Positions 1-6,082 are shown, counted from the stretch's first letter. The stretch: DNA of 6,659 bases from JAIPAH01 sp964345255 (GCA_964345255.1 CAYFQK010000192.1:1-6659), one strand, 5' to 3'. Numbers and translations: made by a program. The notes: generated by a model from the sequence alone, not told the origin.

Positions 1-15
1 AGTCGGGCGGGTCTC

Positions 16-40
16 AGCCACCTCTTGCGGCGGTTTTTTT
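16..40 (+). terminator. Probable intrinsic terminator of an unseen upstream gene
   Basis: CCACC (18-22) can pair with GGCGG (29-33) across a six-base loop, with one central A-C mismatch, and can be extended outward by a G-T and an A-T pair. A run of seven T (34-40) follows at once. That is the layout of a Rho-independent terminator for a + strand gene ending left of the window. The stem is short and imperfect, so the call is moderate. Confidence 0.4.
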
Positions 41-72
41 GGGATGCCGGGGGGTGGAGGGAGGCAAAAAAA
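34..72. other. G-rich patch flanked by complementary T7 and A7 tracts
   Basis: TTTTTTTG (34-41) is the exact reverse complement of CAAAAAAA (65-72). The 23 bases between are almost pyrimidine-free on the + strand and hold G runs at 49-54, 56-57, 59-61 and 63-64. The pattern could form a long-looped hairpin or a two-layer G-quadruplex just upstream of the sucD promoter. On the minus strand the same DNA reads as a hairpin followed by T7, so it might also terminate antisense transcription. No function is proven. Confidence 0.3.
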
Positions 73-82
73 CTCCTGTAAA

Positions 83-114
83 TTTCATAATCAAAAAAAA
101 AGACCCTATCTTTG
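83..114 (+). promoter_or_regulatory. Bacteroidota-type promoter of sucD
   Basis: TATCTTTG (107-114) matches the Bacteroidota -7 consensus TAnnTTTG at all six fixed positions. TTTC (83-86) lies 20 bases upstream, in the place of the -33 TTTG element, with one mismatch. Transcription would begin near position 120, giving a leader of roughly 28 bases before the sucD ATG. No Shine-Dalgarno sequence is seen in that leader, as is usual in the phylum. Confidence 0.6.
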
Positions 115-147
115 GCAAAAATTTCATATCGAAAAACTTGAATCTGT

Positions 148-1017
148 ATGAGCGTACTCGTCAATAAAAACTCAAAAATTCTCATCCAGGGATTTACCGG
201 CAGTGAAGGGACCTTCCATGCCGGCCAGATGATAGAATACGGCACAAATATCGTAGGTGGAATCACTCCGGGTAAAGGAGGCACCACGCATCTTGAAAAA
301 CCTGTGTTTAATACTGTAAAAGAAGCTGTAAAAGAAACCCAAGCCGATGTTTCGGTTATTTTCGTTCCCCCGCCATTTGCCGGTGATGCCATTATGGAGG
401 CAGCGGATGCCGGAATAAAAGTAACTGTTTGTATAACGGAAGGCATCCCTACTAAGGATATGATCATGGTTAAGAACTATCTCAGGGAACGTGATACTCA
501 TCTCATCGGCCCGAATTGCCCGGGTATTATCACTCCCGGTGAAGCGAAAGTGGGCATCATGCCAGGATTTATCCACAAAAAAGGAAAAGTGGGTATCGTC
601 TCCCGCTCCGGAACACTCACCTATGAAGCTGTGGACCAGCTCACCAAGCTTGGCCTCGGACAATCTACGGCCATTGGTATAGGCGGAGACCCGATTATTG
701 GCACCAGTACCAAAGAGGCCGTGAAATTGTTTATGGACGACCCGGAAACGGAAGGGATTGTGATGATTGGTGAAATAGGTGGCAGCATGGAAGCCGAAGC
801 AGCAGAATGGATTAAAGAACATGGCACCAAACCTGTCGTAAGCTTTATCGCCGGAGCCACAGCACCAAAAGGCCGGCGAATGGGTCATGCAGGAGCCATT
901 GTAGGAGGGAAAGCCGACACAGCTGACGCCAAGAAAAAAATTCTTCGCGAAAGCGGCGTTACCGTTGCTGATTCTCCGGCCGATATAGGTACAAAAATGG
1001 CGGAGTTGTTGAAGTAG
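148..1017 (+). CDS. sucD: Succinyl-CoA synthetase (succinate-CoA ligase), alpha subunit
   Basis: This is the cytoplasmic alpha subunit of the TCA-cycle enzyme that interconverts succinyl-CoA, NDP and phosphate with succinate, CoA and NTP. At 289 residues it has the normal full length for SucD. The N-terminal CoA-binding Rossmann domain shows GFTGSEGTFH at residues 15-24 and GGITPGKGG at 37-45. GPNCPG is at 121-126. The ligase domain follows, with GIGGDP at 176-181. The catalytic phosphohistidine is H247 in RMGHAGAIVGG (244-254), matching His246 of the E. coli enzyme. The ATG at 148 fits both the family N-terminus and the promoter spacing. The nucleotide-binding beta subunit SucC is not in the window, and a terminator-like structure and promoter lie directly upstream. 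The gene therefore appears to be transcribed separately from sucC. Product succinyl-CoA could come from the downstream oxidoreductase if that enzyme uses 2-oxoglutarate. Confidence 0.97.
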   Translation: MSVLVNKNSKILIQGFTGSEGTFHAGQMIEYGTNIVGGITPGKGGTTHLEKPVFNTVKEAVKETQADVSVIFVPPPFAGDAIMEAADAGIKVTVCITEGIPTKDMIMVKNYLRERDTHLIGPNCPGIITPGEAKVGIMPGFIHKKGKVGIVSRSGTLTYEAVDQLTKLGLGQSTAIGIGGDPIIGTSTKEAVKLFMDDPETEGIVMIGEIGGSMEAEAAEWIKEHGTKPVVSFIAGATAPKGRRMGHAGAIVGGKADTADAKKKILRESGVTVADSPADIGTKMAELLK

Positions 1018-1026
1018 AGAATAAAA

Positions 1027-1050
1027 GGAAATTGGCCAGCGGCCAGTTCC
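1027..1050 (+). terminator. Hairpin after sucD, possible terminator
   Basis: Ten bases after the sucD stop codon, GG-AATTGGCC (1027-1037, with one bulged A) pairs with GGCCAGTTCC (1041-1050) around the loop AGC. This gives about ten pairs including one G-T wobble. Only CCTTCCGTTT follows, so the U tract is weak. The position right after the gene favours a terminator or mRNA 3'-end stabiliser, but release by this element alone is uncertain. Confidence 0.4.
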
Positions 1051-1071
1051 CCTTCCGTTTAACCCTTTAAA

Positions 1072-1093
1072 TCTCCCCTGTTAGCAGGGGAGA
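1072..1093. repeat. Perfect 9-bp inverted repeat with TTAG loop
   Basis: TCTCCCCTG (1072-1080) and CAGGGGAGA (1085-1093) are exact reverse complements around a four-base loop TTAG. No T tract follows on either strand, so it is a poor intrinsic terminator. Its compact palindromic, C/G-rich form in an otherwise A/T-rich gap resembles dispersed intergenic palindromes of the REP kind seen in many bacterial genomes. It appears once here, so membership in a repeat family is inference. Confidence 0.5.
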
Positions 1094-1290
1094 CTTGAAG
1101 ATCGATACATCTTACTAATAGCCTAACAGATAGGAAAAATGTTGTATATTTTATCACTTCATATTTTCTAAAAGCGTCAGCTGCAAGCTTCTGTCCCCAT
1201 GCAAAGTAATGACTTTCCCGCAGAATTTAGATCGAAGTTGGAGAGATAAAAGAATTAGATAGTTAGAAAAGTTAAAGCTATTCAAACATG

Positions 1291-1376
1291 GACGGTAAAC
1301 ACCGGAGTATTGACCCTCCAGCTCCGGGCGATGGCCCTGCGGGAAGATCAAGGTGGAAGATCTTAACCTGGCAGGG
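1291..1376. other. GC-rich island with consecutive stable hairpins, candidate structured RNA
   Basis: Two clear stems lie in tandem. CCGGAG (1302-1307) pairs with CTCCGG (1322-1327). CCCTGC (1335-1340) pairs with GCAGGG (1371-1376), and inside it AAGATC (1344-1349) pairs with GATCTT (1359-1364), with GG/CC pairs (1342-1343 with 1367-1368) joining the two helices. Together the second hairpin has about 14-15 pairs. A small CGGT/ACCG stem (1293-1304) is an alternative to the first. The block ends about 30 bases before the promoter element at 1404. It could therefore be a separate small RNA, a leader from an earlier promoter, or a relic repeat. It matches no riboswitch class that I can assign. 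Confidence 0.4.
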
Positions 1377-1403
1377 ACGAAAACTTACAATCCTAAAAAC
1401 CTT

Positions 1404-1411
1404 TAGATTTG
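1404..1411 (+). promoter_or_regulatory. Bacteroidota -7 promoter element for the membrane-protein gene
   Basis: TAGATTTG matches TAnnTTTG exactly. Transcription would start near 1417, leaving a leader of about 34 bases to the ATG at 1452. I see no convincing TTTG at the -33 position, so the promoter is either weak or activator-assisted. This placement excludes the foldable island upstream from the mRNA. Confidence 0.45.
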
Positions 1412-1451
1412 CAGTGCCAATAAATCAACGAATCAAATTAACTTTATTCGA

Positions 1452-2165
1452 ATGAAAGCCAAAGATTTTTACTTTATCATTGTTGCGGCTACTGTTTTTA
1501 GTCCTTTCTTTTGGTCTGAGGCGGTATTGGAAACATACAAAACTGTCAATCACGCCCATCCGATGATCATGAGCTTCTTTAAGTTTGCTGTCCTCGCAAC
1601 AATTGGAGAGGTTATCGGGTTAAGAATAAAAACAGGCAACTACAACCAGCCGGGATTCGGCATTGTGCCCCGTGCACTGGTATGGGGGTTTATCGGGCTA
1701 ACCATCAAATTAGCTTTCATGATATTTTACACGGGCACACCCTTCTTCCTTGAAAAAACCATGGGTATTGCGGGTGCACGTAAATACCTGGAAGGACCTC
1801 TGGGCATTAACAAAGTCGCTGTGGCTTTTGCCATCAGTGTTGCGATGAACGTAATTTATGCCCCGGTCATGATGACGTTTCACAAAATTACAGACACGCA
1901 TATAGATAATAACAGCGGGACTATTCGTGGCCTTTTCCGGCCTATCCCGCTGGGGAAAATCTTTAGAGAACTTAACTGGGATGTTCAATACAATTTCGTG
2001 TTTAAAAAAACCATCCCGCTATTCTGGATTCCGGCACACACTATTACATTCCTGCTACCGGTGGACTGGCAGGTACTTTTCGCTGCCCTGCTGGGAATAA
2101 TGCTAGGTGTCTTTCTCGCGGTGGCCAGTCAGCTTGGAAAAAAAGAAATCATCACTTCAAGATAG
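1452..2165 (+). CDS. Polytopic membrane protein, tentatively Mpv17/PMP22-like
   Basis: The 237-residue protein is clearly an integral inner-membrane protein. Hydrophobic segments lie at about residues 6-26, 38-57, 71-93, 121-143, 187-203 and 206-227. A polar, positively charged loop at 144-186 contains the FRPIPLGKIFRELNWDV stretch, and the C-terminal tail is short and basic. There is no cleavable signal peptide and no evident catalytic motif. The C-terminal pattern, with W176, then W192-I-P-A-H, FLLP (200-203) and VLFAALLG, recalls the C-terminal signature of the Mpv17/PMP22 family. That family's function is poorly defined even in eukaryotes, with channel-like activity proposed. I recall similar proteins in bacteria but could not confirm the match. 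The gene stands alone between a long non-coding gap and an A/T-rich gap, so context gives no clue to function. The start is chosen because hydrophobic residues begin right after MKAKD and a promoter lies 41-48 bases upstream. Confidence 0.85.
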   Translation: MKAKDFYFIIVAATVFSPFFWSEAVLETYKTVNHAHPMIMSFFKFAVLATIGEVIGLRIKTGNYNQPGFGIVPRALVWGFIGLTIKLAFMIFYTGTPFFLEKTMGIAGARKYLEGPLGINKVAVAFAISVAMNVIYAPVMMTFHKITDTHIDNNSGTIRGLFRPIPLGKIFRELNWDVQYNFVFKKTIPLFWIPAHTITFLLPVDWQVLFAALLGIMLGVFLAVASQLGKKEIITSR

Positions 2166-2393
2166 AACCACGATTTGTTCTGTAATTGATTATAACAGGA
2201 TACTAGCTTCATAGCAAGCATTATAACCTCTAATTATTTTATAGATTTATTTAAATATATTATATACATTTCTATAAATAATTGCTTATCAATTTTTTAA
2301 AATTGAATTATAATAAAAACATAAAAAAAATAAAGATTTTTTATAATTTTGAGGAGTTATTACGTTATTCAATTAACAAAAGTCCTTTAGATT
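2166..2393. other. Extremely A/T-rich intergenic region upstream of the aminotransferase
   Basis: Between 2231 and 2350 I count only 9 G or C in 120 bases, with repeated A and T tracts. Small inverted repeats occur at 2290-2305 (CAATTTT/AAAATTG) and at 2238-2278 (TTTATAGA/TCTATAAA), but such pairs are expected by chance in this composition. The region may be intrinsically curved and may help promoter opening. No coding frame is credible, and no clear terminator for the preceding gene is visible. Confidence 0.6.
2344..2351 (+). promoter_or_regulatory. Bacteroidota -7 promoter element for the aminotransferase gene
   Basis: TAATTTTG matches TAnnTTTG at every fixed position. It would place the start of transcription near 2358 and give a leader of about 36 bases. 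The -33 box is not recognisable, because the spacing window is filled with A tracts. A GAGGAG at 2351-2356 is too far from the ATG (about 37 bases) to act as its ribosome binding site. Confidence 0.45.
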
Positions 2394-3710
2394 ATGAAAA
2401 AAGATACTCCGATAAGTCCTGAAATCGTACAACGAAAAATCAAAGAAAATCGCATAACCAACGTTGGCAAGTCTTCCATCCGTGAAATCAAAAAGCTTGT
2501 TGACGATATAGAAAAGGAGTCCGGTCAAAAGTACATCCGCATGGAAATGGGGATTCCCGGACTCCCTGCTCCGGAAACTGCGGTGAATGCTGAAATAGAA
2601 GCCCTGAAAAACGGGGTAGCTTCTATTTACCCTGATATTCAGGGTATACCTCCACTGAAAAATGAAATCTCGCGGTTTGCCAAAAACTTCATGAACATCG
2701 ATGTAAAACCAGAAGGATGCCTGCCAACCGTAGGCTCCATGCAGGGAGGTTTTGCAGCTTTTCTCACAACCACACGGTTAGATAAAAAGAAAGATACCGT
2801 TTTGTTTATCGATCCGGGATTCCCGGTCCAGAAAATGCAATGCCAGGTGCTGGATATTCCTTACGAGCGTTTTGATGTTTACGACTACCGGGGGGATGCC
2901 CTCAGGGAAAAACTGGAATCATACCTCAGTAAAGGCAACATTTCTACCATTATTTATTCCAACCCCAACAACCCCTCCTGGATTTGTTTTACACCAAAGG
3001 AATTGAAAATTATTGGCCAACTGGCTGACAAGTATGGCGTTATTGTGATTGAAGACCTGGCCTATTTCGCCATGGATTTCCGTAAAGACATGTCCGTACC
3101 CGGAGAGCCCCCTTATCAGGATACAGTGGCCCATTACACGGATAAATACCTGTTGTTAATTTCCAGTTCTAAAGCTTTTAACTATGCAGGACAGCGCCTT
3201 GGCATGTTCATAATTTCCGATGCGCTTTTTAATGGACAGTTTCCTGATTTAAAAAGATACTATGCGTCCGATTATTTCGGCCATGCCCTGGTCTTTGGCA
3301 CAATATACCCGCTGAGCGCCGGAACAGCGCACTCGCCGCAGCATGGGGTGGCAGCCCTGCTCAAAGCAGTCAATGATGGCGATTATAATTTTGTGGAAGT
3401 GGCCAAAGAATATGGGGAGAAAGCAAAAATCATGAAGAAAATTTTCACCGGTAATGGTTTTGAGATAGTGTATGACAAAGACGAAGATCAGCCCATTGCC
3501 GACGGCTTTTACTTCACAATCTCCTATCCGGGGCTTGATGGACATGAGTTAATCGAGGAGCTGATATATTATGGCATCAGTGCCATTTCTCTCGACATCA
3601 CAGGCAGTACCCGAACTGAAGGGTTGCGTGCGTGTGTTTCATTGGTGCAGCGCGAACAGTTTGATGACCTTGAATACCGGGTGAAAAAATTCCATGATGA
3701 TCATCAGTAG
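2394..3710 (+). CDS. PLP-dependent aminotransferase, class I/II (fold type I)
   Basis: The 438-residue cytoplasmic protein carries the full active-site set of aspartate-aminotransferase-like enzymes. Y79 and G84 lie in IYPDIQGIPPLKNEI. NPNNP is at 190-194. D221, which contacts the PLP ring nitrogen, and Y224 lie in EDLAYFAMDF. The Schiff-base lysine is K260 in SSSKAFNYAGQRLG (257-270), with R268 as phosphate contact. R412 in the TRTEGLRACVSL segment (406-417) is the expected carboxylate-binding arginine. Such enzymes move an amino group between an amino acid and a 2-oxoacid. The substrate cannot be read from these motifs. The length is somewhat above the usual 390-400, partly because of an N-terminal extension of about 40 residues with a charged helical look. 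The gene has its own promoter and is separated from the downstream oxidoreductase operon by 228 bases. Co-location suggests it feeds 2-oxoacids to that enzyme, which is inference. The ATG at 2394 fits the promoter spacing. Confidence 0.93.
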   Translation: MKKDTPISPEIVQRKIKENRITNVGKSSIREIKKLVDDIEKESGQKYIRMEMGIPGLPAPETAVNAEIEALKNGVASIYPDIQGIPPLKNEISRFAKNFMNIDVKPEGCLPTVGSMQGGFAAFLTTTRLDKKKDTVLFIDPGFPVQKMQCQVLDIPYERFDVYDYRGDALREKLESYLSKGNISTIIYSNPNNPSWICFTPKELKIIGQLADKYGVIVIEDLAYFAMDFRKDMSVPGEPPYQDTVAHYTDKYLLLISSSKAFNYAGQRLGMFIISDALFNGQFPDLKRYYASDYFGHALVFGTIYPLSAGTAHSPQHGVAALLKAVNDGDYNFVEVAKEYGEKAKIMKKIFTGNGFEIVYDKDEDQPIADGFYFTISYPGLDGHELIEELIYYGISAISLDITGSTRTEGLRACVSLVQREQFDDLEYRVKKFHDDHQ

Positions 3711-3722
3711 TTTGTTTTTTTT
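3695..3722 (+). terminator. Weak terminator candidate at the end of the aminotransferase gene
   Basis: A perfect 12-base palindrome TGATGATCATCA (3695-3706) overlaps the last codons, followed after the stop by TTTG and a run of eight T (3715-3722). As a hairpin it offers only four A/T-rich pairs around GATC, and the T run starts eight bases later. Termination here is therefore possible but weak. The palindrome is largely a consequence of the Asp-Asp-His codons. Confidence 0.25.
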
Positions 3723-3880
3723 ATGTGGAATAAAAGAATGCAAAACGATTTCTATATAAAATAAATTATGAAGTTTCTTTGTGTAAAATCACGTATTTAA
3801 GTTAATTTATACTTCATATAAATTAGGTGAAACCGTATTATTTAGACAGTATTTGACCTATTCAAAAGTGGAAATTTACT

Positions 3881-3888
3881 TAATTTCG
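3881..3888 (+). promoter_or_regulatory. Candidate promoter of the oxidoreductase operon
   Basis: TAATTTCG resembles TAnnTTTG with one mismatch (C for T). A TTTG lies at 3852-3855, but the spacing of 25 bases is longer than the usual 19-21. If used, transcription would start near 3895 and the leader to the first ATG would be about 44 bases. The 228-base A/T-rich gap before the operon makes a promoter here likely, though this exact site is uncertain. Confidence 0.35.
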
Positions 3889-3938
3889 TGAACAACAAGA
3901 TATCAACCAGATAAATAACTTATAAATATTTCAATGAT

Positions 3939-4163
3939 ATGGCAAAAGTAAAAGGTGACATTGAGGTGGATATTGAAAGGTGTAAAGGATGTGAAGTTTG
4001 TATTGATGCCTGTCCCGTAGACAACACCATCGCAATGTCGAAAAATGTAAATAGTAAAGGATACCACTACATGGAGTTAATAAACGACACGTGTATTGGT
4101 TGTGCAAATTGTGCTGTTGTATGCCCTGATGGAGTGATTACAGTATACAAAGCACGCAAATAG
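3939..4163 (+). CDS. 2-oxoacid:ferredoxin oxidoreductase, delta subunit (2x[4Fe-4S] ferredoxin-like)
   Basis: This 74-residue protein is the small electron-transfer subunit of the complex encoded by the next three genes. It has two classic [4Fe-4S] motifs: C15-x2-C18-x2-C21-x3-C25-P and C52-x2-C55-x2-C58-x3-C62-P. As in clostridial-type ferredoxins, the last cysteine of each motif should ligate the opposite cluster. The insert of about 26 residues between motifs, containing the KGYHYMELINDTCIGC pattern, is typical of VorD/KorD/OorD subunits rather than free ferredoxins. It passes electrons from the thiamine site and cluster of the beta subunit to soluble ferredoxin. It is the first gene of a delta-alpha-beta-gamma operon, an order also known from oorDABC of Helicobacter and Campylobacter. 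The start at 3939 is preferred over the nearby ATG at 3934, which is out of frame. Confidence 0.93.
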   Translation: MAKVKGDIEVDIERCKGCEVCIDACPVDNTIAMSKNVNSKGYHYMELINDTCIGCANCAVVCPDGVITVYKARK

Positions 4164-4194
4164 TTTTGTTGTTAATAAAAAATCATACCTCATA

Positions 4195-5280
4195 ATGAAA
4201 AAAGAATTAACATTAATGAAAGGCAACGAGGCGATTGGCGAAGCGGCCATTCGCGCCGGTGTCGATGCGTATTACGGATATCCGATTACTCCGCAATCGG
4301 AGGTAATGGAGTATCTCACCGAACAAAAGCCTGAAGATCGCACCGGAATGGTGGTATTGCAGGCTGAAAGCGAGGTAGCATCCATTAATATGATCTATGG
4401 TGCAGCCGGAGCCGGCAAGCGGGCAATGACCTCCTCGTCAAGTCCCGGCATCTCACTGATGCAAGAAGGACTCTCTTATATCGCCGGAGCTGAATTGCCA
4501 TGCGTGTTACTTAACGTAGTTCGCGGTGGTCCGGGTTTAGGAACCATTCAACCCTCACAGGCGGATTACTTTCAATCAACCAAGGGTGGCGGTCATGGCG
4601 ATTATCATCTCATTACCCTTGCGCCTTCTTCTGTTCAGGAGATGTACGATTTTCTGAAAATTTCTTTTGAATTAGCAGAAAAATACCGCAACCCGGCCAT
4701 GATCCTTTCGGATGGGGCTATTGGGCAAATGATGGAAAAAGTAGAGCTGGATGATCAAGTGCCCCGGCGCACAGAAGAGGAAATCGTTAAAGAATTCCCA
4801 TGGGCAACCACCGGAAAGAAAAATCGCGAGCGTAACATCATCACCTCTCTCGAACTGGATCCTGCGAAACAGGAACAGGTCAATCTGAATCTACAGAAAA
4901 AGTACAGGGAAATTGAGGAAAATGAAGTCCGTTTTGAAAAGGTACAATGCGAAGATGCCGAGTATTTGCTGGTGGCTTATGGCACAAGCGCCAGATTATG
5001 TGAGCAAACAGTAAAAACGGCCCGCCAAAAAGGAATAAAACTTGGACTTTTACGACCCATTACGCTTTATCCTTTCCCTAAGAAAGAAATAGCGGCAATG
5101 GTAGACAAGCAGGTAAAAGGAGTGCTCAGTGTGGAAATGAGTGCAGGACAGATGATCGAGGATGTAAAGCTGGCTGTGGACGGAAAAGTACCTGCCGAGC
5201 ACTATGGACGTTTTGGTGGAATGATTCCTTCACCTGAGGATATTCTCGAATTTATGGAAAAACAAATTATCGGAGGTTAA
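4195..5280 (+). CDS. vorB: 2-oxoacid:ferredoxin oxidoreductase, alpha subunit (VorB/KorA-like)
   Basis: This 361-residue subunit pairs with the beta subunit to form the active site that decarboxylates a 2-oxoacid and passes the acyl group to CoA. The N-terminal pyrimidine-binding domain shows GYPITPQSE (28-36), the conserved acidic QAESEVASINMIYGAAGAGKRAMT segment (56-79) and GGPGLGT (111-117). The C-terminal domain II shows EYLLVAYGTSAR (256-267), LGLLRPITLYPFP (283-295) and VEMSAGQM (313-320). The length and the GRFGGMIPSP end (338-347) agree best with proteins annotated VorB (3-methyl-2-oxobutanoate dehydrogenase subunit). Close KorA/OorA proteins use 2-oxoglutarate and cannot be excluded, so the symbol is provisional. 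It follows the delta gene by 31 bases with no Shine-Dalgarno sequence, and its last codons supply the ribosome binding site of the next gene. Confidence 0.9.
   Translation: MKKELTLMKGNEAIGEAAIRAGVDAYYGYPITPQSEVMEYLTEQKPEDRTGMVVLQAESEVASINMIYGAAGAGKRAMTSSSSPGISLMQEGLSYIAGAELPCVLLNVVRGGPGLGTIQPSQADYFQSTKGGGHGDYHLITLAPSSVQEMYDFLKISFELAEKYRNPAMILSDGAIGQMMEKVELDDQVPRRTEEEIVKEFPWATTGKKNRERNIITSLELDPAKQEQVNLNLQKKYREIEENEVRFEKVQCEDAEYLLVAYGTSARLCEQTVKTARQKGIKLGLLRPITLYPFPKKEIAAMVDKQVKGVLSVEMSAGQMIEDVKLAVDGKVPAEHYGRFGGMIPSPEDILEFMEKQIIGG
5272..5277 (+). promoter_or_regulatory. Strong Shine-Dalgarno sequence embedded in the end of the alpha gene
   Basis: GGAGGT sits five bases before the beta-subunit ATG at 5283 and encodes the last two glycines of the alpha subunit. 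It is the only canonical ribosome binding site at a suitable distance in the window. It decides the 5283 start and suggests coupled translation of alpha and beta. Confidence 0.75.
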
Positions 5281-5282
5281 TT

Positions 5283-6056
5283 ATGGCAGAAGTAAAAGAC
5301 GATATAAAAAAGCCGGAAAACTTAGTATACAAGAAAACCGACCTGATGACGGACAAGGTGCTTAGCTATTGTCCGGGCTGTGGTCATGGGGTCATTCACC
5401 GGATGGCTATGGAAGTGGTGGAAGAAATGGGGCTGACGGAGGAAACCGTTGGGATAGCCCCTGTGGGATGTTCTGTGCTCGCATATGAGTTTATGAATGT
5501 CGACATGCAGCAGGCCGCTCACGGACGCGCTCCGGCATTAGCGACAGGAATCAAACGCGTGTTTCCTGAAAAAACTATTTTCACCTATCAGGGTGACGGA
5601 GACCTTGCGGCCATTGGAACGGCAGAAACCATTCATGCCTGTAACCGCGGAGAAAACATCACTATCATCTTTGTCAATAATGGCATTTACGGGATGACCG
5701 GCGGACAGATGGCCCCCACTACTCTCGAGGGAATGAAATCTTCCACTACGCCCTATGGGCGTGATCACAAGAAGATGGGGCATCCTTTAAAAATGACAGA
5801 ACTGGTTGCTACTCTTCCCGGAACGTGTTACGTTACGCGCCAGGCCGTTCATAAGCCCGGAGCAGTTAGAAAAACCAAAAAGGCCATCAAAAAAGCCCTG
5901 CAGTATCAAAAGGAAGAGAAGGGAACTACATTTATTGAAGTGGTCTCTAACTGCAGCTCAGGATGGAAAATGACACCGGTGCAAGCCAATAAATGGATGG
6001 AAGAAAATATGTTTCCTTTTTATCCATTGGGCGATATTAAAACTCCGGATAAGTAA
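5283..6056 (+). CDS. 2-oxoacid:ferredoxin oxidoreductase, beta subunit (thiamine diphosphate-binding)
   Basis: This 257-residue subunit binds thiamine diphosphate and one [4Fe-4S] cluster. The thiamine motif begins with GDGDLAAIG (104-112) and ends with VNN at 131-133, so the GDG-to-NN spacing is the standard one of about 27 residues. Four cysteines fit the cluster ligands known in this family: C30 and C33 in CPGCGHG (30-36), C63 in the VGCS segment, and C224 in SNCSSG. IYGMTGGQMAPTT (135-147) follows the thiamine motif, as expected. The enzyme is cytoplasmic and oxygen-sensitive as a class. The gene starts two bases after the alpha stop codon. The length is in the usual range for KorB/OorB/VorA-type beta subunits, slightly below the 273 of OorB. 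Substrate type (2-oxoglutarate or branched-chain 2-oxoacid) cannot be decided from the motifs. Confidence 0.94.
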   Translation: MAEVKDDIKKPENLVYKKTDLMTDKVLSYCPGCGHGVIHRMAMEVVEEMGLTEETVGIAPVGCSVLAYEFMNVDMQQAAHGRAPALATGIKRVFPEKTIFTYQGDGDLAAIGTAETIHACNRGENITIIFVNNGIYGMTGGQMAPTTLEGMKSSTTPYGRDHKKMGHPLKMTELVATLPGTCYVTRQAVHKPGAVRKTKKAIKKALQYQKEEKGTTFIEVVSNCSSGWKMTPVQANKWMEENMFPFYPLGDIKTPDK

Positions 6057-6082
6057 GTTTGAAAATTAAAAACATTAATAAT

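Larger units (their letters stand above)
1018..1451. other. Long non-coding gap between sucD and the membrane-protein gene
   Basis: This 434-base stretch has no credible coding region. It holds two hairpins right behind sucD (1027-1050 and 1072-1093), then an A/T-rich part without evident signals (about 1100-1180). A mixed section to about 1290 follows, where I see only a small AAAGT/ACTTT stem near 1205. The rest is the GC-rich foldable island at 1291-1376 and a -7 promoter element at 1404. A 65-codon reading frame on the minus strand (1154-1351) has no recognisable family features. Confidence 0.6.

Noticed and set aside
172..888. 238-codon open frame on the minus strand across sucD
   Set aside because: It is antisense to a highly conserved gene, is rich in Phe/His/Asn as expected from reverse-strand reading, and has no family motifs.
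1154..1351. 65-codon reading frame on the minus strand in the sucD-membrane protein gap
   Set aside because: It has no recognisable family features, no promoter match upstream on that strand, and it runs through the hairpin island. Its composition looks like translated non-coding DNA.
1335..1380. Cobalamin riboswitch suggested by GGGAA followed by GGTGGAAGATC
   Set aside because: The GGGAA and GGTG words occur, but the conserved B12 box and the remaining core are not found. The downstream gene has no cobalamin link, and the block lies upstream of the likely transcription start.
2290..2305. CAATTTT/AAAATTG inverted repeat as an operator or terminator
   Set aside because: It lies in DNA that is over 90 percent A/T, where such pairing is expected by chance, and it has no T tract after a GC stem.
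3695..3706. 12-base perfect palindrome as a regulator binding site
   Set aside because: It overlaps the Asp-Asp-His codons at the end of the aminotransferase gene and is more simply explained by codon content.
6059..6082. TTG start adding eight residues to the gamma subunit
   Set aside because: The extension KIKNINN is unconserved-looking, reads like an A/T-rich leader, and has no Shine-Dalgarno sequence. The ATG at 6083 matches the family start.
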